A stretch of 14,672 nt of DNA from Multifurca ochricompacta. Its lineage: Eukaryota > Basidiomycota > Agaricomycetes > Russulales > Russulaceae. The stretch is from the NCBI GenBank assembly GCA_022496185.1, contig WTXG01000540.1:1-14672 (forward strand), given 5' to 3'. Every line of letters starts with the position of its first letter. The first letter of the stretch is position 1. Below, piece by piece: positions 1 through 7,530 of this stretch. A model generated the notes under the pieces. That model saw only the letters and a list, made by a program, of their open reading frames with translations. It was not told where the DNA came from and did no database searches. The position numbers and the translations under genes were made by a program.

Positions 1-310
1 AGATAAGGGACAAAGAGGTACAAAGGAAGTCACAACACAGTCAACAAAGGGGCAAATGGAGTCAAACAGCACGTCACGTGATGGAAAAAGGAAACGAGAC
101 GACGCAGCGGGGTTCGTAACAGAAAGGGTTCCCAGACTCTGACAACTCGTGGGAGCCAGCCGAGAATATCTTTGCTCCAGTCCTTATCTCAGAGTTCCAT
201 GCCCGACATCCAGAAGCGCCTAAGGATAGTTAAAAGGAGCGAGCCTTCCCCCATACAAAAAACCCCAGTACATGCTCCCACAGCAACGTCCTACCACTGA
301 ATTATCCATC
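1..310. other. non-coding upstream region of the zinc-knuckle gene
   Basis: No convincing reading frame. It contains an 8-bp E-box palindrome TCACGTGA at 74-81, an A-rich TATA-like stretch (TTAAAAGG at 230-237) and an A-rich run (about 257-262) before the first ATGs at 272 and 311. In the frame of the downstream gene there is a TAG at 227-229, which limits any upstream extension. It probably serves as promoter and leader, or as the internal 5' part of the element whose 3' LTR lies at 1542. I searched by eye for a copy of that LTR here and did not find one. Confidence 0.4.
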
Positions 311-1510
311 ATGTCTTTCATCGCTGCCAATGCTGCCGTCGACGCTTTCACTGCCACCACCGTAGTTGTCGAGAACTTCCCATCTGCTCATCCCTCTACA
401 CGCCCATCATCCCCCATCAATTATGAAGCGGCCGAAGCATGAGTTAAGAACCAATCTCCCAACCCCAATGACAACTTCGAACATAGCGAAGAGCCACACC
501 CGAATGATCTGCTGGGCATGGAGTTGGATGACAAAGTACCCGAATTTCCTTTCATTGCTAATAATCCCAACTCCTCTATGTACTTCCCTCTCGAGATCAC
601 CATGGCAGATGGGACCTCTGCCATTGCCAAGTACATATTTTACACCAACGGAGGAATGGACGTCGCAGGATGCATGAAGAAGGGTGGCCCTGTCTATGGG
701 GCTCCAGTCTATTTGGAAGAAAGGTATACAGGATGCCTACACCACACATTGACTGATGAACAGCTCGGACACCTGGCTGCCGAGGACTCTCGCGCCTTTG
801 CGATCGACGAAGTACTGAATGACATGCGCCTTCTGCGTCCCAAAGCAGAAGTAATGAGACTGTGGAAGAATCTAACGCTGCGCACAACACTCAACTGACA
901 GTACAAGGAACATGCAAAGATGATGGCGAGGTTGACCAATGGGATGTTTCAGATAGAGCAGGAGTTGGTGGAGATTAGGAAAAGGCTGGAGATAGGGGAT
1001 GCATACCAGACCATTGCCGAAAGGTACGCCGATACATATGCACGACCCCTCCCTCCACGGTTGTTGGGAGCGGCCCTGCAACTGCTACCAAATCGGTTCG
1101 AGATGCCACATATGCACAAGAACCCATGGGGAGAGATGTGCTGGCGATGTGACAGCAAGTATCACATCAGCTGGAACTGTCCCCTCAACCGCAAGTGGTG
1201 CCAACATTGTCATAGCAACCTTCATTGGAGCCACTTTTGCATCTTTCGCCATGTAGGAGTTGCCCCAACGATCGTCAATCCGTCAGGATGGTGTGGCAAG
1301 TGCCTCCGCCACAATTCAGGACATCGTGAGCTGGATTGCCCAGTCCATGATCTGTGTCGTTTGTGTGGGCAGCGTGGCCCATACGGATTTCTTCGCACCC
1401 ACCAGTGTCCACAAGATTCAGACAAGGAGAATTACACATTGGACAATCATAATGTAGCTGACGATTACCTGGACTTGGTGCAGGATGATGACGGTACGAG
1501 TCGTTTCTAG
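311..1510 (+). CDS. gag-like protein with four tandem zinc knuckles, with in-frame TGA codons
   Basis: A single frame of 400 codons runs from ATG 311 to TAG 1508-1510, broken by TGA at 440-442 (codon 44) and 896-898 (codon 196). The second TGA falls inside a plausible 51-nt intron (851-901). A start at ATG 518 plus that intron would give an uninterrupted protein of 313 residues. The N-terminal part is acidic and low in complexity, followed by an unrecognised domain, then a helical heptad-like stretch around codons 204-235. The C-terminal third has four zinc-binding motifs: C277-C280-H285-C290 and C297-C300-H305-C310 (both CX2CX4HX4C), C328-C331-H338-C343 (CX2CX6HX4C) and C349-C352-H364-C366. 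The tail is acidic. The first two match retroviral nucleocapsid zinc knuckles, so RNA or DNA binding is inferred. The stop lies 31 nt before a purine tract and LTR, so the gene appears to belong to an LTR element without pol. A captured host zinc-knuckle gene is the alternative. Confidence 0.6.
851..901 (+). other. candidate 51-nt intron in the zinc-knuckle gene
   Basis: The donor is GTAATG at 851, the branch site CTAAC at 872-876, and the acceptor ACAG ends at 901. The branch A lies 26 nt from the acceptor. The length is divisible by three and the intron starts in phase 0, so splicing keeps the frame and removes the TGA at 896-898. The weak point is the donor, which lacks G at position +5. 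Without splicing, the TGA is simply a nonsense codon. Confidence 0.45.
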
Positions 1511-1527
1511 CCGGGTCTGCTAGAACC

Positions 1528-1541
1528 AGAAGAGGGGGTGA
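1528..1541 (+). other. polypurine tract before LTR
   Basis: AGAAGAGGGGGTGA, almost all purine, directly precedes the TGTTATG start of the candidate LTR. In LTR retrotransposons such a tract primes plus-strand DNA synthesis. Its position just after the zinc-knuckle stop codon marks that gene as internal to the element. Confidence 0.55.
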
Positions 1542-2119
1542 TGTTATGAACCCTGTCTCTTCCCATTTACTTTTTCCTACCCAACGACAACCCCTCCCTA
1601 CTGCCCACTCTTCATTATCAGATCACGTCTCCATCGTGGGATCCATCACATGCTCTCCATCCATCCACGTGACCTCCTTTGTTTACCCTTGTTTGTTTGT
1701 TATCATCTATGCTTATCGCTTATCTCCTTATCATACGACCAGACACTTACTTAGTTCCCTATCAGTAGAAGCCAGGCTTTACGCCCTCCACTTCCGGATA
1801 TTTGGGCCCACTTGACTCTGTGATTCTTATCGATAGATGCTCACCTCTTTATGTATATAAGTCAGCCATAGTTTACACTGTAGAGCTCAGACTCGACTTA
1901 TTGAATACATTGGTGCTTGTCTTCCGGACATCCCCTTGGAACTCTGACTCGTTTGTCTCAGTGCTTCTGGCACTTTCCACTCAACATTGTCTCGAGGGCA
2001 GCCCTTTGGACTTTGACTCACCTCACCCAAACTCCAAGAAGTCCTATTGACTTCTTACCTGAATCCGTAAATCAAGCTGTCACACAAGTCATGTGGAACA
2101 TCCCGCACCAGACGTAACA
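1542..2119 (+). repeat. 3' LTR (or solo LTR) of the zinc-knuckle element
   Basis: A 578-bp segment with short inverted ends TGTTA...TAACA. It carries a TATA box (1854-1860), an E-box CACGTG (1666-1671) and a perfect 8-bp hairpin AAGAAGTC/GACTTCTT (2036-2056, 5-nt loop). The right edge is supported independently: the copia RT frame is open from 2122, immediately after the LTR, and reads into the conserved YGLKQA motif. The expected target duplication is TATAT (2120-2124); its partner would lie beyond the left end of the window. The second LTR copy is not visible, so the call rests on ends, polypurine tract and promoter. Confidence 0.6.
1854..1860 (+). promoter_or_regulatory. TATA box of LTR 1542-2119
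   Basis: TATATAA about 310 bp into the LTR, a usual place for the U3/R boundary promoter. Confidence 0.5.
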
Positions 2120-3228
2120 TATATGGCCTCAAACAAGCTTCCCAAGCATGGAATCTACAATTCCATGCAGTTCTTAATGAATTGGGCTTCACTTGGATGT
2201 ACTCTGATGCAGGAGTATATGTGTTTCATCAAAAGGAGGGGGATGATTCACTCTATGTCATTCTCTATGTAGATGACATTACTATACTTGGGTCTTCCAA
2301 TGATAAGATAACATGGCTGAAGTCAGCTCTATCTAACCGATATGAGATGACTGACTTGGGAGAGATCCAGTCATACCTTGGAGTTAATATCACCAGAGAT
2401 CGTCCTAACAAGACACTGGAGATTGACCAAGCAGCCTACGTTTTATCTATTATTGAGAAGTTTGGGATGAGGGATTCCAACTGAGTATATACTCCTCTTC
2501 CCTCTGGCACTGATGTTCATCTGGTCAAGTTTGATGGCCAGGCATCTACTTCTGAAATAAAGAAGTACCAACAGTTGATGGGGTCTCTGCTATGGGTGCA
2601 GATTGGAAGCAGACCCAACATCAGTTTCGCTGTGGCGTGCCTTAGTCAATATGCTTCCAACCCCTCACAAGATCACATGCGACTTGCAAAATATGTCTTG
2701 AAATATCTAAACAGTACAAAAGACTGCAAGTTGCGGTATTCTGGAGGGAATGGGGAGAGTGGCCTTCATGGCTTTGCAGATTCCTCATGGGGAGATCAAG
2801 AGGACTGCCACTCTACTTCAGGCTACGTGTTTTTCTTGGCAAATGGTGCCATTTCATGGTGTTCCAGAAAGCAGAAAACAGTAGCACAGTCCACCACTGA
2901 AGCCGAGTATATGAGCCTCTCTGAGGCTGCAAATCAGGCAGCATGGTATAGGACTTTTATGGAGGAATTAGGGTACGAGGTAACCTCCCCTATACTACTC
3001 CATTGTGACAATAAGGGTGCCATAGATTTGGCATTAAACCCAGTCACAGGAAGGCGGTCAAAGCATATTCCTATCAAGTACCATGCCATTAGGGGGTACA
3101 TTGAATCGCACATAATTGAGTTAGTGCGTACCCCCACAGGTGAGATGCTGGCAGATGGCTTCACTAAGTCTCTACCAAGAGCATCGTTTGAAACCATGGT
3201 AAATGGACTTGGGCTTATGCTGGAATGA
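2120..3228 (+). pseudogene. copia pol fragment: reverse transcriptase C-terminal half plus RNase H
   Basis: One frame runs from 2122 to the TGA at 3226-3228, with a single internal TGA at 2482-2484. The RT part has YGLKQASQAW at the left edge and the catalytic YVDD at 2266-2277. The connection domain follows (VYTPLP, then YQQLMGSLLW). RNase H has the family motifs FADSSWG, STSGYVFFL, TTEAEY and LHCDNKGA, giving the expected acidic catalytic residues, and ends with the KHIPIKYHAIR and ADGFTK blocks typical of copia C-termini. The protein would replicate the element's RNA into DNA in cytoplasmic particles. It is inactive: the N-terminal part of pol is cut off by an LTR insertion, and the internal TGA sits where copia proteins usually continue, most simply a CGA codon changed to TGA. 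No frameshift is present, so decay is mild compared with the gypsy element. Confidence 0.9.
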
Positions 3229-3505
3229 GAGAGCTGGAATCTGGAGACTTTGTATACCAGTCTCACTTTCCCACCATGCCACATGAGCATGTTCTCGACC
3301 TCGAGAGTGATGCAAGAGGTGTGTATGGTTTCAGTTTGCATAAGTGAATCACCACAATATGCCTCTGAACACCATGCCTCTCTCGCACTCAAAAGAGTTA
3401 GAGAAGTTGGATCTCTGGCTGGCGATATGTTCGTTTAATTGTGATGGCGATGTGCTCATCCAACTCATTTCCCATCCATGACCAGATGCCTTCAGCATGG
3501 AGGGA
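3229..3505 (+). other. copia A 3' noncoding region with polypurine tract
   Basis: 277 bp between the pol stop and the 3' LTR without a believable gene. The last bases, ATGGAGGGA at 3497-3505, form the likely polypurine tract, directly before TGTTGAACACA at 3506. Confidence 0.6.
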
Positions 3506-3770
3506 TGTTGAACACAGGAGATGTTTGGTGATGCTTCAGGCATCAGGTGATTAGATTAGCTACTTTGTAGATTAGATTAGATACCGGAGTTTCGGACTAT
3601 TGACATTATCATTATTACTTTCTTTCTCACATTCCGCAGTAGCTGACTGATACACCATGTAACATGTGATTCCTGTAGTGGCCAATGGCCTTTCTCCCTC
3701 ATGTTTGTTGTTTGGACTTTGTCCAGCACTTGTGGACTTATTCCCAGTGCACAGACCATCCCTTGGATAG

Positions 3771-3778
3771 TATATAAG
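3771..3778 (+). promoter_or_regulatory. TATA box of copia A LTR
   Basis: TATATAAG. The same element stands at 12354-12360 in the other LTR. Transcription would start near 3800, inside the hairpin at 3795-3832. Confidence 0.6.
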
Positions 3779-3794
3779 GGTGTCTGTTTCATCT

Positions 3795-3832
3795 CTTACA
3801 CTTCAGAGTTTCTTCTACCTCTGAAGTGTAAG
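3795..3832 (+). promoter_or_regulatory. 14-bp perfect hairpin at the predicted RNA 5' end
   Basis: CTTACACTTCAGAG (3795-3808) pairs perfectly with 3819-3832 across a 10-nt loop. It is identical in the second LTR (12378-12415), although the surrounding LTR sequence has diverged. It also carries a GTAAGT splice-donor-like hexamer at 3828-3833. Confidence 0.6.
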
Positions 3833-4028
3833 TCATTCTCTTTACTATCATCACTACCTTAGACTAACTCTGTATATAGAACTTGTCTTTCTAGGTGTGT
3901 AGTATAGTACAATAGAGTTTCTTCTACCTCTGAAGTAACTTGTCTTTCTAGCCTAACCCGCTAACCTTCTACAGTCAGTATGCTGCGCCTCATGCCTGTT
4001 TCACAATAGGTACATTCACCTTCACACC

Positions 4029-4200
4029 TAGTGTTGTGCACAGCTCGGCTCGAAGCTGTAAGCCGGCCGTTTCTGAGCTGGAAAAAGCCGGGCCGACATA
4101 GGCTGTGAAAACGGCTTCCAGCGGCCCACGGCTCAGGCTTCAGGTTTGGAAAGCCTGAAGCTGCGGCTTAGGCCGTGGCTTTTGGTGGCTGAGTCACGCT
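4029..4200 (+). mobile_element. hAT-like DNA transposon end (one terminus only)
   Basis: TAGTGTTGTGCA at 4029-4040 resembles hAT terminal inverted repeats. It is followed by about 150 bp packed with GGCTT/AAGCC-type motifs in both orientations, as in the subterminal transposase-binding repeats of hAT elements, including a perfect 8-bp inverted repeat at 4137-4144/4154-4161. GC content drops sharply after about 4200. I could not find the matching TGCACAACACTA end to the right, so this is a fragment or a badly decayed non-autonomous copy. The hAT assignment is from memory of the motif style. Confidence 0.35.
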
Positions 4201-4706
4201 TTCTATCCAGATTTTTGCGAACTGTTGAACCAGAATACTGGTACAGAAGTAGTCTGACATAATTGTGATCACGTTTAGATAAAACAATTGATGAGATAAA
4301 AACATGTCTCACATTGATTAAGATACTGAGTATATACATCTCAGATCAATCATGTGATGAAATCACTTTCATTAACAAGCAAGATAACACACACATTTGT
4401 TTACTTTAATTTGGTAGCTGATATAGTACATCTAAATTGTATATAAAGCCACTGATAAATAATTAGATTTACATCACATGCTCGATCGGCTTTGGTATTT
4501 TGTAGAATAGTACTAGAACCTATTTAAAGATGCCCTGTAGCATGCTGCAGATCCCATCTCGTCTTCTTGGGGGTGTAGGCTCTTAGCAATTGTTCAGTAT
4601 AGGTGTATTCTTGCTGGATTTTCACTCTTAGTTTCACCACGATCTCAACATCTTATCTTATCTACATAGCAAGCGCAGGATAGAAACACCCGTTACAAAT
4701 GCTGTT
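4201..4706. other. AT-rich stretch without recognisable features
   Basis: No reading frame, RNA gene or clear repeat. The composition is AT-rich with scattered TATATA-like words. It could be the interior of the hAT-like element that begins at 4029, or plain intergenic sequence. Confidence 0.5.
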
Positions 4707-5298
4707 TGTTACAACCCCACTCTTTTCCCTTCCTCACACTGAGCCAGCTCCCTTACACCACCCTTGACCTTTCCCCTTCACTAAACCACTGTCTCCTGCC
4801 CTCTTTGGCCCCTGATCCCTGATGCCCTTGGCTTGCTGCCTTGGGACCTTGCCTGATGCCTGTGGCTTATATGCCCAGGACCCCACCCTGATGCCTGTGA
4901 CATGATGCTCTCAGGACCCCTTGCCCTTGACACCTGCACCTGACTCACTACTAGTCCAGCTACTGTGCTGATGGCTGCATTCCCCTTTCCCCTGATGCTT
5001 GGCCTCTGTCTTGGCCAGCATCTGTACCCTGTCCCTGTGGCTGACACCCATGGGATCTCTGACATTGTCCCTGCCAAACCTGACTCTGCACACAAGACGA
5101 CCTTGGCTTGCATTTACCCCTCCAGACCACATGACCTGTAGGCACATGACATGGACTCAAAGCCATGACCTGTCATGTGACCCTTGACCACATGACCTCA
5201 GACCATGTGACCCCCTTTGACCATGTGACCTTGGGCTTTGATCATGACCCCTTAGATCATCTGACCCATCAGTCACTTGACCCTCTTCTCTGATTCCT
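4707..5298. repeat. pyrimidine-rich low-complexity zone with degenerate repeats
   Basis: It opens with TGTTACAACCCC, an LTR-like start, but no matching end was found. From about 4800 to 5080 variants of CCTGATGCC recur (about 4812, 4852, 4889, 4992). From 5164 to 5283 the motif CATGTGACC or its variants (CACATGACC, CATGACC, CATCTGACC, CACTTGACC) recurs eight times at 12-19 bp spacing. The ORFs here are low-complexity chance frames. A decayed LTR or an old satellite-like expansion would both fit. Confidence 0.4.
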
Positions 5299-5445
5299 GT
5301 GGGAGTATTCCCACACTGATCTGACTCCTGTGGGACCTGTCATTTCCCCATTTGCCCCTGACCCTGGTGGGAATCCTCCCACACTGATATGACTCCTGTG
5401 GGGCTGCCCCACATGATTATGCTTCTGATAAGGCTTATCCTTATC
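5299..5445. repeat. cluster of four small perfect hairpins
   Basis: GTGGGA/TCCCAC (5299-5314), GTGGGA/TCCCAC (5367-5382), GTGGGG/CCCCAC (5398-5412) and GATAAGG/CCTTATC (5427-5445), with loops of 3-5 nt. The first two also belong to a direct repeat of about 26 bp (near 5310-5335 and 5378-5403, about 68 bp apart). Function is unknown; they could be part of an LTR or a decayed inverted-repeat element. Confidence 0.5.
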
Positions 5446-5716
5446 ATGGACTATATTTGACATCTTATCTGCTATTGGATGATAAGGACTCTGACCCTGT
5501 TCCTGATTAGTGTGCAGAGCCTATCCGCAGTGAGTGCGAAGCAAAGCCTGTTCCCTGAGGAGTAAGGTGAGCAGTAAGTTGAGAAGAGGAGAGAGAAGAG
5601 CCTGCGCGACGTAATGAAGTCGATGAGCATTGGATTGTGCTGAATGTTTACTGATGACGGTGCCGATGGTTCCGATTGACCTTGTGCCTTGTTCAATAAC
5701 TGTTCTTTTGCACACA

Positions 5717-5745
5717 AAGAGAGAGAGAGATAGAGAGAGAGAGAA
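5717..5745. repeat. GA/CT dinucleotide tract
   Basis: A nearly pure GA repeat (one T interruption). Read on the minus strand it is a CT-rich tract about 50 nt downstream of the TATA box. Pyrimidine tracts at this position are common around transcription starts in fungi. Confidence 0.6.
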
Positions 5746-5793
5746 GCTAGATTGCTAGTTGCTGGCTGGTCTACTACGAGCATTGTATGTACC

Positions 5794-5801
5794 TTTATAT
5801 A
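5794..5801 (-). promoter_or_regulatory. TATA box of the gypsy LTR
   Basis: TATATAAA on the minus strand, about 360 nt into the LTR if that starts at 6159. Confidence 0.5.
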
Positions 5802-6193
5802 CTTGTGGAGAGACCTAGCTGAAGGAATGTTTTTAGAAATTAACAGAAGTGAAGCCATGTGGGGTGAACGAAAGTGGAATAAGTAAAAGGGAGTAAGGGA
5901 GAAACCGGGTAGCCGGGTGTACGGAAAAGAATAGGCAGGCGGCCCGGAACGCGCACAATCCCTGTAATATGCTAAGTAAAATTACTTGTACCATAGATCA
6001 ATCATGCTTTGCACTGGTGTCAGAGTCTGTCCGAAACTAAAGTCAGGCAAATGTTAGAAATTTATTGACAGTATAGTATGGAAGAATGAGAGCAAATGGG
6101 TCCTGCCAGAAGTGGTGATAACCGGAGGTTTCGCATCCAATGCCCAAGCCATCCTTACATCTCCCGGGGGGTTCAAATTTTGACCGTCCCCAG

Positions 6194-7530
6194 TCAAACA
6201 TCGTTGTTGTCAAGGGCTGAATCTCCTCCAAGTGTTGCGAAGTCATCTGGGCTGAGAAGTTCATCAAGTGGGATGTTAGAACGCGACTGGGAGTGATATG
6301 GAATGAGGCGAAAGGCAGCATAGCAGAGTCGTGATATAGCACCATCGAGCTCTGCTAGACGAAAGGCTCCATTGCGAGAGCAGTGAACAACTACCATGGG
6401 TCCGAAGTAACAGGGTTTGGTCTTGTGTGAAAATTCGTTTGTGCCTGCCGAATTTCGAACCAAGACCAAATCTCCAGGGCGAAAGGAGATGGTCTTGATG
6501 GTATGAGCGTGTTGGCACTCAAATCCTTGGCAGACGCGAAACGACTTGGAGGATGTTGTCTCAAATGTTCACGAGGTCTTCTTCTCGAGACTGAAGTTGT
6601 CACGCTCGGGTTGCAATGAGATCGGGAGTCAAGATGGGGTTGGCAAGATCCAGGATGAGGAAGGTAGCAAGAATGAGATCAAAGGGGAGGAGAGGTTCAA
6701 TGCCGTGAGCCATATAGAAAGGGGAGAAGCCAGTGGACTTGCAGATCGTTGCCCGGTCTGCCCAGAAAACGTGAGGTGCCACGACAGGCCATTTAGAAAT
6801 ATCACCTCTACAAGTCTTGACAATCGACTCTTGGATAGTGTGATGCTGGCGTTCGACGATGCCGTTGGTGCGTGAGTTATAAGCTGAGATCCTGATGTGC
6901 CAGATGCCAAACTTGCTAGCTAACCAGTCCAATGCCACAACAAAGGGTGTGCCATTGTCAGTAACAATTTCCTCAACAGCGCCCCACCTGCATAGTATGT
7001 CTTCGAATATAAAGCTGCCGAGGGTGCGACCTGTTTCTGTCCGGAGTGCGCGCCATTCAGGCCAAGCGGAGAGGGAGCAACGGGCTTGAAGATGTAATGA
7101 AATCCACCAGCGGGAGGCATGTGCATGGTGTCGATATAGGCTTTTCGGAAGAGGGGTGCTGGAGGAGCGACGGTGGGAGGGATTTGGACCTTGGTTACTT
7201 GACGGAGTTGGCAATCGTGGCATGTCTTGACGAACCATTTGATGTCGGCATCAAGGGAGGGCCACCAGAATGATCCATGATGAAGCATCGAGTCGAATAG
7301 ATGCCTTTGTGTCCTAAGTCATCATGTGCTGAGCGAACGATGGCAAGGCGTTGGGATGGGGTAATGTATAGTTGATGTTGACTAAGACCATTGCGTCGCC
7401 AGAGTCGACCGTCGAGTAAAAAGAACTTGCGCGTTTTCTTCAAAAGCCTCTCCGAGTCACTAGCGCTAAGTCCTTCTGGTAGTTTGAGGGTGGCCAAGTA
7501 GTGTTGGATCCGGAGCATGTCAGGTCGGCG
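6194..7530 (-). pseudogene. gypsy integrase, frameshifted
   Basis: The HHCC zinc domain is intact in sequence (HDDLGHKG, later CHDC) but split between two frames near 7287. The catalytic core has YIDTM (first Asp), TDNG (second Asp at 6957-6959) and NGIVERQ (Glu at 6852-6854), with 34 residues between the last two, as expected for a DDE integrase. The C-terminal region ends with a PGDLVLVRNS and KTKPCYFGPMVVV block typical of gypsy integrases; no chromodomain is seen. The frame changes near 7530, 7287, 7090 and 6545, and TGA codons interrupt at 6600-6602 and 6561-6563. The last segment is open to its stop at 6194. The protein would insert the element's DNA into chromosomes, but this copy cannot make it. 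Confidence 0.82.

Larger units (their letters stand above)
2120..4005 (+). mobile_element. Ty1/copia retrotransposon A, 3' portion
   Basis: This is the right-hand part of a copia element: the C-terminal half of RT, RNase H, a 3' noncoding stretch, a polypurine tract and the 3' LTR. Everything upstream of the YGLKQA motif is missing because another LTR element sits at 1542-2119; the rest should lie left of that insertion, outside the window. The LTR is the same family as the one at 12090-12587, so copia A and copia B are related insertions in the same orientation. The right flank begins ATAGG at 4006, the expected target duplication. Confidence 0.8.
3506..4005 (+). repeat. 3' LTR of copia A
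   Basis: 500 bp, TGTTGAA...TTTCACA. It matches 12090-12587 over its full length with roughly 25 small differences by eye. Visible parts are a TATA box (3771-3778), a perfect 14-bp hairpin just downstream (3795-3832), a 23-bp direct repeat (3805-3827 and 3914-3936) and a 15-bp direct repeat (3880-3894 and 3937-3951). The ends are near-palindromic, as expected for integrase recognition. Confidence 0.9.
5511..6159 (-). repeat. 3' LTR of the gypsy element (left edge uncertain)
   Basis: On the minus strand TGTAAGGATGG begins at 6159, right after the purine run GGGAGA (6165-6160) and 34 nt after the integrase stop, the normal position for a 3' LTR. A minus-strand TATA box lies at 5801-5794. The left edge is a guess: TGTGCAGAG at 5511 would end the minus-strand LTR in ...TGCACA. 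A longer alternative ends at TGTTACAACC (4707). No second LTR copy is in the window to decide. Confidence 0.45.

Noticed and set aside
1..120. 5' LTR of the zinc-knuckle element (CGTAACA at 115-121)
   Set aside because: Only the last few bases match the 3' LTR end; the preceding sequence does not align with 1542-2119.
2934..3392. 152-codon ORF on the minus strand
   Set aside because: It lies antisense to the clear copia RNase H frame and its LTR-proximal tail. No domain is recognisable, and such antisense frames are common opposite real genes.
4781..5113. 110-codon minus-strand ORF
   Set aside because: It comes from the pyrimidine-rich degenerate repeat zone; the composition explains the lack of stops and nothing in the protein is recognisable.
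5164..5283. CRISPR-like array
   Set aside because: The repeats are short, degenerate and unevenly spaced with no unique spacers, and the context is eukaryotic.
5472..5858. 128-codon minus-strand ORF with serine/leucine repeats
   Set aside because: Its low-complexity part is the CT dinucleotide tract of the gypsy LTR; there is no domain and it lies across the TATA/R region.
5511..5957. gypsy LTR ending at 5957 (TGTGC...GCACA inverted ends)
   Set aside because: The inverted ends are attractive but leave more than 200 nt between the integrase stop and the LTR and no purine tract. The TGTAAGG start at 6159 next to GGGAGA fits better.
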